Shown: positions 35,112 to 44,571 of the stretch, one piece after another
Numbering within the stretch: position 1 is the stretch's first letter
Layout of the letters: each line of letters opens with the position of its first letter
NCBI GenBank assembly: GCA_022826925.1
Contig: JAJDTX010000159.1
Span: 1-64,000, forward strand
Direction: 5' to 3'
Source: Bryobacterales bacterium
GTDB lineage: Bacteria > Acidobacteriota > Terriglobia > Bryobacterales > UBA6623
DNA: 64,000 bases
Made by a program: the position numbers and the translations under genes
The notes under the pieces: generated by a model
Seen by the model: only the letters and a program-made list of their open reading frames with translations
Databases searched by the model: none
What the model was told of the DNA's origin: nothing

Positions 35112-36300
35112 ACCGCGCACCTTGGAACTGCCCGCGGGCTTCCGATTCGCTGCGGGCTACGCGGGGATCCGCAAGCAGCAGTCGGACGACCTCGCCTTGA
35201 TGGTTTCCGACCGTCCCGCCTCGGCAGCAGGCGTGTTCACGCGCAATTGCGTGCGGGCTGCGCCCGTAGACGTCAGCGCGGAATCCCTGCGACGCAGCTC
35301 CGGCAAGGCCCAAGTCATCGTCGCGAATGCCGGCAATGCGAACTGCGCCACTCCCAACATGGCCGCCGTCGCCGAAGCTACGGCCGTGGCGGCAGCGAAC
35401 CTTGCGTCCGCGCCCCAAGAGCAGATCCTGCTGGCTTCGACTGGGGTGATCGGCGAATCCTTCGGCGAAAGCGTGATCCCGGGCAAGCTGCCCAAGCTGT
35501 GGCAAGCGCTGGATCGGACTCAGTTCGAAGCTTGCGCGCGGGCGATCATGACCACCGACACGGTGCCCAAGGCGAGATCGTGCCGGATCGATACCGACCA
35601 AGGACCCGTACGGCTGGCCGGCATGGCCAAAGGGGCAGGCATGATCATGCCCGACATGGCCACGATGCTCAGCTTTGTGTTCACCGACGCCGATATCGAG
35701 CCCGCTCTGCTCCACTCCATGCTCATGTCTGCTGTCGACCAGAGCTTCAACTGCATCACGGTGGACTCGGACACGTCCACGAACGATACCGTGTTCCTGC
35801 TGGCCAATGGCGCTGCGGGCGTACGGGTCGATGGCGGAAGGCAAGGGCCGTTTCAAGACGCGCTCGACCAGCTCACTCGCGATCTCGCCATGGACATCGC
35901 GCGCGACGGAGAGGGCGCGTCCAAACTGGCCCAGATCACCGTGACCGGAGCGGCGGGGCGCGTTGAGGCGAAGACGATTGCCTTGGCAATTGCCAATTCC
36001 CCTTTGGTCAAGACCGCGCTGGCAGGCGCTGACCCGAACTGGGGCCGAATCTTGGGAGCGGCAGGCAAGGCTGGCGTGCCGTTCGATCCACAGCTCGCTG
36101 ACATCTATGTCAACGGCGTGCAGGTCTGCAAGGCCGGAATGCGAGCCGACTTCGACGAGGCCCCTGTCCAGCGAAGCATGGAGGCGGACGATATACAGAT
36201 CGAACTGTGCTTGTCAGGGGGCGGGGGAAGCAGCGCAGTCGTATGGACTTGCGATTTCACCGAGAGTTACATTCGCATCAACGCGGATTACCGCACGTGA
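35104..36300 (+). CDS. argJ: Glutamate N-acetyltransferase / ornithine acetyltransferase
   Basis: Arginine-synthesis enzyme that moves the acetyl group from N-acetylornithine to glutamate; some forms also use acetyl-CoA. The 398-residue precursor self-cleaves before the Thr of ATML, seen here in KGAGMIMPDMATMLSF, giving alpha and beta chains. NWGRILGA and the closing NADYRT are also typical. ATG at 35104 is chosen because the protein then starts at the family N-terminus; it overlaps fmt by eight bases. Whether it is bifunctional cannot be told from sequence. The tRNA gene follows 53 bases later. Confidence 0.94.
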   Translation: MAEPRTLELPAGFRFAAGYAGIRKQQSDDLALMVSDRPASAAGVFTRNCVRAAPVDVSAESLRRSSGKAQVIVANAGNANCATPNMAAVAEATAVAAANLASAPQEQILLASTGVIGESFGESVIPGKLPKLWQALDRTQFEACARAIMTTDTVPKARSCRIDTDQGPVRLAGMAKGAGMIMPDMATMLSFVFTDADIEPALLHSMLMSAVDQSFNCITVDSDTSTNDTVFLLANGAAGVRVDGGRQGPFQDALDQLTRDLAMDIARDGEGASKLAQITVTGAAGRVEAKTIALAIANSPLVKTALAGADPNWGRILGAAGKAGVPFDPQLADIYVNGVQVCKAGMRADFDEAPVQRSMEADDIQIELCLSGGGGSSAVVWTCDFTESYIRINADYRT

Positions 36301-36353
36301 GCGCCGATGCCGACAGAATCCGGGCAGTGCGGATACGCTGAAGAGCAGGCAGC

Positions 36354-36426
<73 letters not shown>

Positions 36427-36446
36427 CCCCTGACGCTGAACTAAGG

Positions 36447-37802
36447 CTAGACCGTTTCTGGCGTCGGATGGACCCACGGCTTGCGGTACGGACGCGCCAG
36501 CTTGCTGTTGGCTTCTTCGTCGCCAATCACGGAGTGGGACTTCGAATCCCAGTGCAGCGACCGGCCTATGTCGAGGGAGACGTTGCCGAGCAGGCAGCAC
36601 GCCGTCGAAATGTGTCCTTGCTCGATGTCGGCGACCGGCTTGGAACGATTGTCAATAGCTTCGAGGAAGTCCTTCATGTGAGCCCGCAGGACGGGGAACT
36701 CGTGAGCCCCCAGCCTTGACTCGACCGTGTCGACATTGTCGATCTCGTACTTGTCCATCTCGGTAGGAGCCTTGCTGAGAATGGGCTTTTCAGCCTTGTC
36801 CACCGGGATGAACTCCCATTTGGTGGTCGAACCCTTGAAGAGGCCCTTTTCGCCGTAGATGAAATACGCCCATGGATAGCCCGGGTAGACCGGCGGCCCC
36901 CAGTTGCGGTGCGTCCACACCACGTTGAGATCGGGAAACGAGAAAGTGGCAGTTTGGGTGTCGGGCGTGTTGGCCTTGCTGTCTTTATCGACGAAGATGC
37001 CACCGGTCGAGTGAACCACGGAGGGCCAGCCTAGGTCGAGGGTCCAGCGCACCAGGTCGATCATGTGGATGCACATGTCTCCGATAACGCCGTTGCCGTA
37101 CTCCATGAAGTACCGCCAGCGACGGGGATGCGTCCACTGGCAGAACGGACGCATCGGTGCCGGGCCGGTCCACATCTCGTAGTCCAAGTGGGCGGGAGGA
37201 TCGGTGTCGGGCGGATTGCCCCGGGGGCTTCTGTAGACGTAGCAACAGACCTCGGCGTGCGAGATCTTGCCGAGCATGCCGCTTTGAATGCGGTCGCGGG
37301 CTTCGATCAGGTGGGGGGCCGAGCGTCGTTGAGTGCCGACCTGAACGACCCGTCCGTACTTGCGGGCCGCCGCGACCATCGACTGTCCTTCGACAACGTC
37401 GACCGAGATCGGCTTCTGCACGTATACGTCGGCGCCGGCCTGCATGGCCTCGATCGCCGGCAGGCAATGCCAGTGGTCCGGCGTGGCGACCTCGACGATT
37501 TCGGGCTGCTCCTGCTTGAGCAGTTCGCGATAGTCGCCGTAGGTCCTAGGCGCCTTGCCAGACTTGTGCCGTTTGGAAGCGGTCTTGGCGTCGGCGGCCA
37601 GGCTCTTGCTGTCGGGATCGCAGAGCGCGACGATCTCGACGTCTTCAACCTGCACCAAGCGGAAGAGGTCGTTCTTGCCGTACCAGCCAGAGCCGACGAG
37701 CGCGACCCGCCTAGGCCTGTCGGCCGCTCTGGCCCCCATGAGTGTCAAGCCGGCCGCTGCGGTGCCGACGAACGTGCGTCGATCAAGGAGTTGCTGTGTC
37801 AT
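36447..37802 (-). CDS. Gfo/Idh/MocA oxidoreductase, Tat-exported
   Basis: A 451-residue NAD(P)-dependent oxidoreductase-like protein with a twin-arginine signal near the start (LLDRRTFVGTAAAGLTLMG). The Rossmann domain (RVALVGSGWYG) is followed by PDHWHCLPAIEAM and the VQKPISVDV motif. Exported members of this family are common in Planctomycetes and Acidobacteria and probably carry a tightly bound cofactor. ATG at 37802 places the Tat motif correctly; the upstream in-frame start at 37832 does not. The gene converges on the tRNA-Ile gene with 20 bases between. The sugar substrate is unknown. Confidence 0.87.
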   Translation of the reverse strand: MTQQLLDRRTFVGTAAAGLTLMGARAADRPRRVALVGSGWYGKNDLFRLVQVEDVEIVALCDPDSKSLAADAKTASKRHKSGKAPRTYGDYRELLKQEQPEIVEVATPDHWHCLPAIEAMQAGADVYVQKPISVDVVEGQSMVAAARKYGRVVQVGTQRRSAPHLIEARDRIQSGMLGKISHAEVCCYVYRSPRGNPPDTDPPAHLDYEMWTGPAPMRPFCQWTHPRRWRYFMEYGNGVIGDMCIHMIDLVRWTLDLGWPSVVHSTGGIFVDKDSKANTPDTQTATFSFPDLNVVWTHRNWGPPVYPGYPWAYFIYGEKGLFKGSTTKWEFIPVDKAEKPILSKAPTEMDKYEIDNVDTVESRLGAHEFPVLRAHMKDFLEAIDNRSKPVADIEQGHISTACCLLGNVSLDIGRSLHWDSKSHSVIGDEEANSKLARPYRKPWVHPTPETV

Positions 37803-38166
37803 GTTGGAGTTCGCCACACAGAACACTATCACAAATCGCGCCGGCGAAGAGACTCGGGCAGGCGTGGGGCGAATGGGTCGGATACGCTACTAGCTTCGTT
37901 CCTGCGGTCACCACCTTCCACCATGATGACGCCGCGTTGTCGAAGTAGCCGTACCTATCAGGTCAAACAGTCCATGCTCGCGTAGCTCACTGTTGTTCGA
38001 AGGCTTGCTCGAGAGAGCTTGCGGTGAGTGGCACTCAGCTTCCTGGATGTAGCACTTGGAGTTCACTCATCCTGGAATGCTCCCTGAAGCTAGCAACAGC
38101 AACTGGCTGACGCGTGACTACAACAACAATGGCCTATTCTTAACTTTGAGACCACCATTCGGCCCC
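37803..38166. other. Intergenic region upstream of two divergent genes
   Basis: Spacer between the Tat-exported oxidoreductase (minus) and the secreted unknown protein (plus). It is less GC-rich than the genes around it. In-frame start codons for the plus gene exist at 38056 and 38077, so part of this stretch could be coding. I see no convincing promoter pair, RNA or repeat. Confidence 0.4.
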
Positions 38167-39201
38167 GTGACCGCCCGAGCCTGCGGCCTTGTTTGCGCTG
38201 GCGTTGCCGCGCTGGTTCTTGTTGCGGTGGCTGTCCCGTCATCCCCGGCAGAGCTTGAGATTTACCCGGACCTGACCCGGCTGCCGGTCGGCGAGCAGAT
38301 CCGCTATTCCGTATTCCGACTCCAAGACGGAGAACGGAAGCCGGTCAAGAACTACAGTCTCCGGTCAAACGACCCGGCGATTGTTCGCGTGGTTGACAAA
38401 TGGCGGCTCTCTGCCGTGTCACCCGGGACCGCGGAAGTGCTCATCCACAGCGATGTCGGCAGGCGCGTGTTGTCAGTCGATGTCAGTCCGGAGGCACGGC
38501 CCGCGATGCCCGCTACGCACCACTCGCAGGTCGATCGTCTCGTCGGAGAGGAGCTGCTCTTTGTCGGGCACGCCAATCAAGACGGGTACGACCACACTGC
38601 GGTGGCGAAGCCTGGAATAGACCGGCTGGTGCGAGACTTCAAGGCGCGCGGGCATCCGGTCATCTATTTCGTCAGCGAGGACTATCCGTTCTGGTACACC
38701 GATGACCGCCAGCCCGATCTGGCAATCGTAAGCGAGGGTCAGGAACACGAGATCTTGGTCGACGCTGAACGGATCGTATTCACCGGCGGCGACTTCATGT
38801 TTTGCACGCCGCGCAACGCCCAGATGACACTCCACGGCATGCTCAAGGCTGCGAATCGGAAACGCATCAATTTTGTGTTTCCCGCCGATGCGATCTGGGC
38901 TGTCGACATTTTCGCGCCCGGGCGATTCCGCCCATACCCAGCGCCGATGGCTCTGCTAGCTCACCTCATGTCCGGACATCCGACTCATGAGTATCGATAC
39001 GAGCAGGTCGTGGTTCCGTTCCTGGAACGGCTCCTTGAGGAGTTTCCGGTCACCGGCTATCCGGCTGTCGCGCCGGGGCCGCCGCTCGCGGAGCTCGTTG
39101 ACGGCTGGACGGTTGACGTGGCGATTGAAAACGAATTCACCCGACGCTATCGATCAGGCGACCCAAACAAGGTCATCCGCTTCGATTTCCCCTCGATGTA
39201 G
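38167..39201 (+). CDS. Secreted protein with Ig-like front, unknown domain
   Basis: A predicted 344-residue exported protein. With the GTG at 38167 it has a signal peptide (ACGLVCAGVAALVLVAVAV); earlier in-frame starts at 38056 or 38077 would add up to 37 residues before it. Residues about 30-125 look like a bacterial Ig-like domain (SNDPAIVRVV ... LSAVSPGTAEVLI). The remainder matches no family I can name. It has a regular alpha/beta pattern (GIDRLVRDFKARGHPVIYFV, then RIVFTGGDFMFCTP) that faintly recalls isochorismatase-like hydrolases, with a Cys in a comparable place. Neighbours give no clue. Exported location is fairly sure; function is unknown. Confidence 0.65.
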   Translation: MTARACGLVCAGVAALVLVAVAVPSSPAELEIYPDLTRLPVGEQIRYSVFRLQDGERKPVKNYSLRSNDPAIVRVVDKWRLSAVSPGTAEVLIHSDVGRRVLSVDVSPEARPAMPATHHSQVDRLVGEELLFVGHANQDGYDHTAVAKPGIDRLVRDFKARGHPVIYFVSEDYPFWYTDDRQPDLAIVSEGQEHEILVDAERIVFTGGDFMFCTPRNAQMTLHGMLKAANRKRINFVFPADAIWAVDIFAPGRFRPYPAPMALLAHLMSGHPTHEYRYEQVVVPFLERLLEEFPVTGYPAVAPGPPLAELVDGWTVDVAIENEFTRRYRSGDPNKVIRFDFPSM

Positions 39202-39421
39202 TTGCATCGGGTCTAGGGCGCATTGGCGGGGACACACTTCGCGGCCTGTTCGCCGACTGCACGGAGTCAATCGGGAGCGAAACCTGCCGATTGAATGGCC
39301 CGTGCCAGCTTCACCAACCTTCCATGGCGATGACGGGCTCGCCGCCATGCAAGCGGGCATGTGAGGCCCCCCGGCCTAGGGGCAGCAGGTCCCACGCATG
39401 GCAACCCATGCTCGTGGCTGC

Positions 39422-40768
39422 TCAAGCGCCCGCCGGCATGCCCAAGGACCACTCCCATGCCGTCTGGACAGACACACCCTCCGGAACTTCCTGCGGAAAG
39501 CCGCCCGCGGTCAGCGTCAGGACAAGCTTGCCTGCCTCAGGCATTGCAGCGCCTGCCGCTTGCAAGGCGCGAATCTCCCGCTCGGCCGTGGCCGGCTCTG
39601 ACAGGTCGGTACACGTTTGGATGAGATTCGCCTCGCCGCTTGGGCCGCGGGCGAGGAAGTCGACCTCGAATCCTTCCCCCGTGCGGACATAGGTGATCTC
39701 GCACCCCCTGCGCTCGAGTTCGACGAGCACGGCTGTCTCCAAGGCGTGGCGCAGGTTCGCCTTGCCCGTCCTGTCGAAAATCGGGATCAGGCCGGTGTCC
39801 ACGGGGTACGCTTTGCGCGGGTTCACCATCCGCTGGCGCTCCGACGCCGATTCCATCCAGATCACCCGGATCAAGAAGCAGTCATCAAGATATCCGAGCA
39901 TCTGATGCACGGAGTCCTTGGAAATCGCGATCCCTTGCGACCGTAGGGAGCGGTAGAATTTCTCGACGCTGAAGAGTGACCCGGCGTTGCCGAGCAATTG
40001 CCGGACCAGCCAGCGCAGACCGGTCACGTTCCGTACGTCGTGGCGCTCCACCACGTCCCGGAACATAGCGACATCCACGTAGTCCTGTAACAGTTGCCTC
40101 CGCACGGGGTTTTCGAGCCCTTGGGCCTCGGGGAATCCTCCTGAGCGGAGCCAGTCGATGTAGGCGCGCTCCATCCGCGACCTGAGCCTGGCCGTCGGGC
40201 TGCTCCCGTCCGTAGGAACCTTTGTGCCGCAATGCCGTTGTGCCTCTTCGAAGCTGAACGGATGCAGGAGGATGCGCCAGCCCCTGCCGCGCAGAGCGGT
40301 CGCGATCTCCCGTGAGAGCAGGCCGGCCGACGAGCCCGTGACAACAACATCATTCCTCTCGGTCTCCAAAATCCGGCGCACGAATCGCTCCCAGCCCGTG
40401 ACCAATTGGATTTCGTCAAAGTGCCAAGTCACGGAAGCAGCCCCTTCCGGTGAGTCCGCATACAGCCGGCGGTACTCGTCGACCAAAGCGCTGAGATCGG
40501 AGACGTCTAGGCCGGCGAGCCGCTCGTCCTCGAACGAGACAAAGGGCAGCAGGCGCTGCGGAGTGCCGTCTCGAAGCCTTGCGGAACGCAGCTGGTGCAG
40601 GAACGTGGTCTTGCCCGCGCGGCGGACACCGACGACGGCGCTGACCTTGCCGGGAAAGTGGACTCTGCCATGAACCCTGCGCGTCGTCATGGCCGGCAGC
40701 GGCTTCCGAGCCGAGTCCGCGAGCAAGTCACGAAATACTTGCTTCAGTCTTGGACGCGAGACGATCAT
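39422..40768 (-). CDS. ATP-binding AAA_14/DUF4143 protein
   Basis: A 448-residue P-loop ATPase: Walker A GVRRAGKTT about residues 47-55, Walker B-like WHFDEIQ, a sensor-like VTGSSAGLLS, and a C-terminal DUF4143 domain that includes VLVELERRGCEITYVRTGEG and EVDFLARG. That last stretch resembles the PD-(D/E)xK nuclease core sometimes found in DUF4143. These proteins are widespread, often on mobile or variable DNA, and their role is unclear. ATG at 40768 has GAGG just upstream. The gene is alone, flanked by 220 and 264 bases without genes. Confidence 0.85.
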   Translation of the reverse strand: MIVSRPRLKQVFRDLLADSARKPLPAMTTRRVHGRVHFPGKVSAVVGVRRAGKTTFLHQLRSARLRDGTPQRLLPFVSFEDERLAGLDVSDLSALVDEYRRLYADSPEGAASVTWHFDEIQLVTGWERFVRRILETERNDVVVTGSSAGLLSREIATALRGRGWRILLHPFSFEEAQRHCGTKVPTDGSSPTARLRSRMERAYIDWLRSGGFPEAQGLENPVRRQLLQDYVDVAMFRDVVERHDVRNVTGLRWLVRQLLGNAGSLFSVEKFYRSLRSQGIAISKDSVHQMLGYLDDCFLIRVIWMESASERQRMVNPRKAYPVDTGLIPIFDRTGKANLRHALETAVLVELERRGCEITYVRTGEGFEVDFLARGPSGEANLIQTCTDLSEPATAEREIRALQAAGAAMPEAGKLVLTLTAGGFPQEVPEGVSVQTAWEWSLGMPAGA

Positions 40769-40830
40769 ACCTCGTAGATTCTCCTTTTAATAAGGATAAT
40801 ACTACACGAATTTATCATCATAAGAAGGTG
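40769..40830 (-). promoter_or_regulatory. AT-rich promoter region of the AAA ATPase gene
   Basis: An unusually AT-rich upstream region. On the minus strand it has a -10-like TATTAT and an AAAAGGAGAA about 15 bases before the ATG. A perfect short inverted repeat, TCCTT-TTAAT-AAGGA at 40782-40796, overlaps that purine run. No good -35 box is seen. Confidence 0.3.
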
Positions 40831-41032
40831 ATATCGCGACACCCTAAGATCCGCACGACTCATCTCTCGCGACCGCTACGGAGGCTGGACCTTGATGCGG
40901 AGCACGGTCTGGCCCCAGCGACATCGCTGCCTTTCGGCAGTCTCACAGACCACCGTTCGGAACGGCAGCGGGCGTGAGGACCAGGAACTCCGGCACGCGG
41001 ATGGGGGACCTCCAAGCGAGCCGGATCGAAAT

Positions 41033-42070
41033 CTATCCATACAGGCTGGCGATCTCTCGGAAGTACCGCATCACCTGCTGTTGCGCCCAGAACCACGACC
41101 CGCTACGACCGAGAAACGCTACGTGCCCGCCATGCGGCGGCGCCAGCAATGCGATCCACGGATTCCGTTCGAACGCATCCACTTCAAATGCCCGGAACGG
41201 GATGAAGGGATCGTCCTGGGCATGTAGCACTAACGTGGGGATCCGAATGTCTTCGAGGAAGGCAGCGGACGAGCACTGGCGGTAGTAGTCGGCGGCGTCC
41301 GCGAACCCGAACGCCCGCGCCGTGATCTCTTCGTCAAACTGCCAGATCGTCTTGATGGACGACAGGTCCCGTTCGGGAAACTCTTGCGGCATCAGAGCCA
41401 TCTTGCTCCGCAGCGCAGCGCGCAACCGGCGCATGAAGCGCTGCTCGTAGACCCTGTTCCGCAGCCTGCCGATCTCGCGCGAGCACATTGCCAGCTGGAT
41501 AGGCGGCGACACCGCGCAGAGGGCCCGGACATGGCTCGGGACGTTCTCGCCCCATTCCCCGGCGAGCTTGAGTGCGACGTTGCCGCCCATCGAGTAGCCC
41601 AGTATGCATACAGGGCGCGGAGCAAGCTCGTCGACGACCCGGCGCAAGTCATGCGTGAGGCCGGAGTGATACAGCGTCTTGCAGAGATGTTCCGTGCCGC
41701 CGCAGTTGCGCATGTTCAGGCGGATGGAATCGAATCCTGCCGAGAGAGCGGCTTGGGCGGAAGTGACCATGTACGGTGCTTGGTCGCAAGCGGTCAGGCC
41801 ATGCAGCGCTATAACGGTCGGACGTTGGTCGGCGGCCAGACCGCTGTCCAGCTCGTTCACTTTCGCCAGCACGGTCGTGTCGGCATCCGTCGCGAAGAAC
41901 CGGGACTGCGTCGGATATCGCTGGGGGTCGAGCGAGCGCGGCCAGTAGCGCGCCACGATGGTTTGCACGTCACCGTGCCGGATCAGCGGGTAGTACGGAA
42001 TCAACCAGTCCGCCCGCCTCAAGGCGTCGGCGGAGGGGCGCTCGGTCGAGACGGCCTCAGGGAGAGGCAC
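41033..42070 (-). CDS. YheT-like alpha/beta hydrolase
   Basis: A 345-residue hydrolase of the AB-hydrolase-4/YheT type. HGLTACDQAPYM marks the oxyanion side, the nucleophile Ser lies in GYSMGGNVALK, the acid Asp in HAQDDPFIP and the His in PHGGHVAFLG. No signal peptide is present. GTG at 42070 is preferred: GGAG lies about ten bases upstream, and it overlaps the end of the redoxin gene by 14 bases. It is the last gene of a seven-gene minus-strand run. The natural substrate of this family is not established; esterase activity is usual. Confidence 0.82.
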   Translation of the reverse strand: MPLPEAVSTERPSADALRRADWLIPYYPLIRHGDVQTIVARYWPRSLDPQRYPTQSRFFATDADTTVLAKVNELDSGLAADQRPTVIALHGLTACDQAPYMVTSAQAALSAGFDSIRLNMRNCGGTEHLCKTLYHSGLTHDLRRVVDELAPRPVCILGYSMGGNVALKLAGEWGENVPSHVRALCAVSPPIQLAMCSREIGRLRNRVYEQRFMRRLRAALRSKMALMPQEFPERDLSSIKTIWQFDEEITARAFGFADAADYYRQCSSAAFLEDIRIPTLVLHAQDDPFIPFRAFEVDAFERNPWIALLAPPHGGHVAFLGRSGSWFWAQQQVMRYFREIASLYG

Positions 42071-42590
42071 TGGGAGGCTCCGCCAGCAACTCGGCCAGTT
42101 CCTCGCGCAGGCGGTTGACTTGATCGCTCCAAAACGCTTGGTCGCGGCCGGCATGCTCGTAGCGGATGACCCCGGCACGGTCCACCAGCATCATGTACGG
42201 CACATAGGGCCGTGCCATCACGGAGAGGTCGGCAAAGCGCACCCAATCCGAGCGCAGCGAGACGCCGATCGGGAACTGCACGCCGTGCTTGCTCTTGAAT
42301 GCGTCGATGTTCCCGGGCGCCCTGGGATTCACTGCCATGCCCATGATTTCGAACCCCTGGCCGGAAAATTCGCTATAGATCGGAGCCAACGACTCGCACG
42401 TATCCTGGCAGTGCGGACAATCCGTGGAGATCCACAGCACGGCAACAACCTTGCCCTTCAGATCGGCAAGGGACACTACCTGGCCGTCTGTGGTCTTAAG
42501 CTGAAGCGCCGGGGCCTCGCGGGGCACCTCGCCCGCGACTAGCCCGAGCGCTGAAACAAGGACAACAAGGATGCAGGTAGCGATGCGCAT
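42057..42590 (-). CDS. Exported TlpA-like redoxin
   Basis: A 177-residue thioredoxin-fold protein with an N-terminal signal or anchor (MRIATCILVVLVSALGLVAG). The domain opens with APALQLKTTDGQVVSLADLKGK and has the redox site CPHC in WISTDCPHCQDTC. It fits the AhpC/TSA-redoxin (TlpA, ResA) group acting outside the cytoplasm. ATG at 42590 starts the signal peptide; an upstream frame from 42701 would bury it. It lies 85 bases after the PhoD gene and overlaps the hydrolase gene downstream, so it is probably part of the same transcript. Confidence 0.85.
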   Translation of the reverse strand: MRIATCILVVLVSALGLVAGEVPREAPALQLKTTDGQVVSLADLKGKVVAVLWISTDCPHCQDTCESLAPIYSEFSGQGFEIMGMAVNPRAPGNIDAFKSKHGVQFPIGVSLRSDWVRFADLSVMARPYVPYMMLVDRAGVIRYEHAGRDQAFWSDQVNRLREELAELLAEPPSASP

Positions 42591-42675
42591 GAGCTTTAGC
42601 CAACGTACCGGTGCCGGTATCCGCAATTTATCACACGCGGCTCGGAGCTCCGCTTCCGCAGGCCGCTCGACGCGG

Positions 42676-44559
42676 TCAGCGCGACACGACGGACTCGGCA
42701 TAGAGCAACTCGCCGGTCAGCCCGTCGTAGTACTGGAACACCGCCTGGGGGTTCTCGTAGGCAACTAGGCGATCGCCGCCCTCCGAGGGGTTGTTGAAGA
42801 CGTTGTTCACCTGCACCACGCAGTAGATCGGGCGCCGCCGGTATTCGTTGGGCGTGTCGTTGACGATGAAGCTGGACCAGCGGATCTCGCTCTTGCGGCC
42901 GAAGGAGTCGTACATGCCGGACTTGGGCCTGTTGCCTTCCGAGCGCAGGGGGTGATTGGTCGAGTTGTGCGGGCCTGAGGCGAACTCCCACACGCGGTCG
43001 GTGAGCTTGATCGCAAAGCTGTTGTGCAGATCCCCGGTCAGCACGAACACCGGCTTGCCCAAGTTGTCCCAGAAGTTGATCATGTCCTCGCGCTCCCACA
43101 GGAAGGCGGTCCACGCATCGTCCTTGTTGGTTTCGGAGATGTTGGCCGATCCGGTGCCGCCGACGTGCGAGATCGAGAAGTTCACAGAGGAGACGACGAA
43201 GAAGAAATCGGCATCGGAGGCTTCCATCGTCTGCTTGACCCAAGCCTTTTGCTTCTCGCCCAGCATGGTGCGGCCGACCCTCTCGCGATCCTTGGTGTCG
43301 TGCATCATGCGATACGAGCGAGTGTCCAGGTACAGGAATTCGGCGTTGGAGACACGCTTGCTGAAGTAGGAGCGCCGCCCGATCGAATAGACCGGCTGGC
43401 CATCCGCAACGGCGGCCGGCCTGATGCGCAACCGGTTGGCGTCCAAGACCTCGACCACCTCGTACACCTTAGCGTTCGGAACTCCGCCCTCATCGTCCGG
43501 GTCGGTGCCGTCGGGATTCTCGCCCAGCAGCATCGCGCCCCAGTCCGGCGTGCCCCAGTGCACGTGTAAGGTTGACTCGGCTTCGAGGCCCGTGAAGTCG
43601 GCCTCCGGGTCCGTCAGGACATCGCTGCCAGCCTCGAGCGCGGCGCGGCCGTAGACGATGCCGGGCGTCTCCGGCACAGGATTGCTCCAACCGAGGTAGT
43701 CGTACCAAGCCCGCGTCCCCACGTCGCGGAACACCGCCCGCCGGTTGCGCCGCCCCGGCTCGCCCGCGCCATAGATGTCGTTGAGCAGCTCGTGGTCATC
43801 GAACGTGTAGTACGAGGGCACGTTGCGGTGCCACGCGCGCAGATTGGCGCCGTTGTCGTAGAAATTCTTGTAGTTCTCCCAAACGCCCACGATGGCTGGC
43901 ATGAACTGCACCTCGCGGGGCGTGTCGGCCTCGGCGGTGCCGGTCTGCTCGCGCCACTGGCCTGCCGTGTAGAGGCGAGTGTCGTTCTCATACAGCCAAT
44001 CGCCGTCGAGGATCGCAAAGTCGACCGCGCTCTTGTCGGAGGCGCTCGTCAGTTCCCGCAGCATGGTGCCGTGCGTGAGCAGCGCCCGGCCGATCGGGCT
44101 GCCGCTGGAGTTCTGATTGTTGCCGCAAGCGAACTCGAAGCGGAAGTTGAAGCGCCCCTCGGGATTGAGCTCCGTCACTAGTGCGGACGGATCGGGCAGG
44201 GTGTGGAACGAGCCGGAGCGCTCCTCGTCGCCGGCGGCTGCGCCGCCTGTGCCGATTTCATAGAAGTACTTGGTGCCAGGCTCAAGCCCTTCAAGCATCG
44301 TCCAGCCGGTGTTGTCGTCGGCGAGCAGGGTGGTGCCCGTGGCGGTCATCGCCAGCGCATCGGCGGCCGTGCCATAAAACACCTTGAACTCGCCCGGCAG
44401 CGACGTGCGGGCCCAAACCCCCACGTGGTCGTGGCCCAGCCGGCCCAGCACGGGGCCGTGCGTGACTTGAGCACCCCCCTCGCCAGAGGATTGCGTGCCG
44501 GGGCCGCATCCCGAGGCAAGAATCGAGCAAAGGATGGCTGCAACTGCGATCTGTTTCAT
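42676..44559 (-). CDS. phoD: PhoD-like phosphodiesterase/alkaline phosphatase lipoprotein
   Basis: A 627-residue exported metallo-phosphoesterase of the PhoD family, which releases phosphate from phosphodiesters and monoesters. The signal ends in a lipobox (LASGC, Cys18), so it should be lipid-anchored. An N-terminal beta domain (about 30-125) precedes the catalytic core with DGDWLYEND, DDHELLNDIYG and GDLHNSFA metal-binding motifs. It begins 12 bases after the mutT stop. PhoD genes often respond to phosphate starvation, but no Pho box is evident and the operon neighbours are repair and sugar genes. Confidence 0.85.
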   Translation of the reverse strand: MKQIAVAAILCSILASGCGPGTQSSGEGGAQVTHGPVLGRLGHDHVGVWARTSLPGEFKVFYGTAADALAMTATGTTLLADDNTGWTMLEGLEPGTKYFYEIGTGGAAAGDEERSGSFHTLPDPSALVTELNPEGRFNFRFEFACGNNQNSSGSPIGRALLTHGTMLRELTSASDKSAVDFAILDGDWLYENDTRLYTAGQWREQTGTAEADTPREVQFMPAIVGVWENYKNFYDNGANLRAWHRNVPSYYTFDDHELLNDIYGAGEPGRRNRRAVFRDVGTRAWYDYLGWSNPVPETPGIVYGRAALEAGSDVLTDPEADFTGLEAESTLHVHWGTPDWGAMLLGENPDGTDPDDEGGVPNAKVYEVVEVLDANRLRIRPAAVADGQPVYSIGRRSYFSKRVSNAEFLYLDTRSYRMMHDTKDRERVGRTMLGEKQKAWVKQTMEASDADFFFVVSSVNFSISHVGGTGSANISETNKDDAWTAFLWEREDMINFWDNLGKPVFVLTGDLHNSFAIKLTDRVWEFASGPHNSTNHPLRSEGNRPKSGMYDSFGRKSEIRWSSFIVNDTPNEYRRRPIYCVVQVNNVFNNPSEGGDRLVAYENPQAVFQYYDGLTGELLYAESVVSR

Positions 44560-44571
44560 GCAAGGGAGAGG

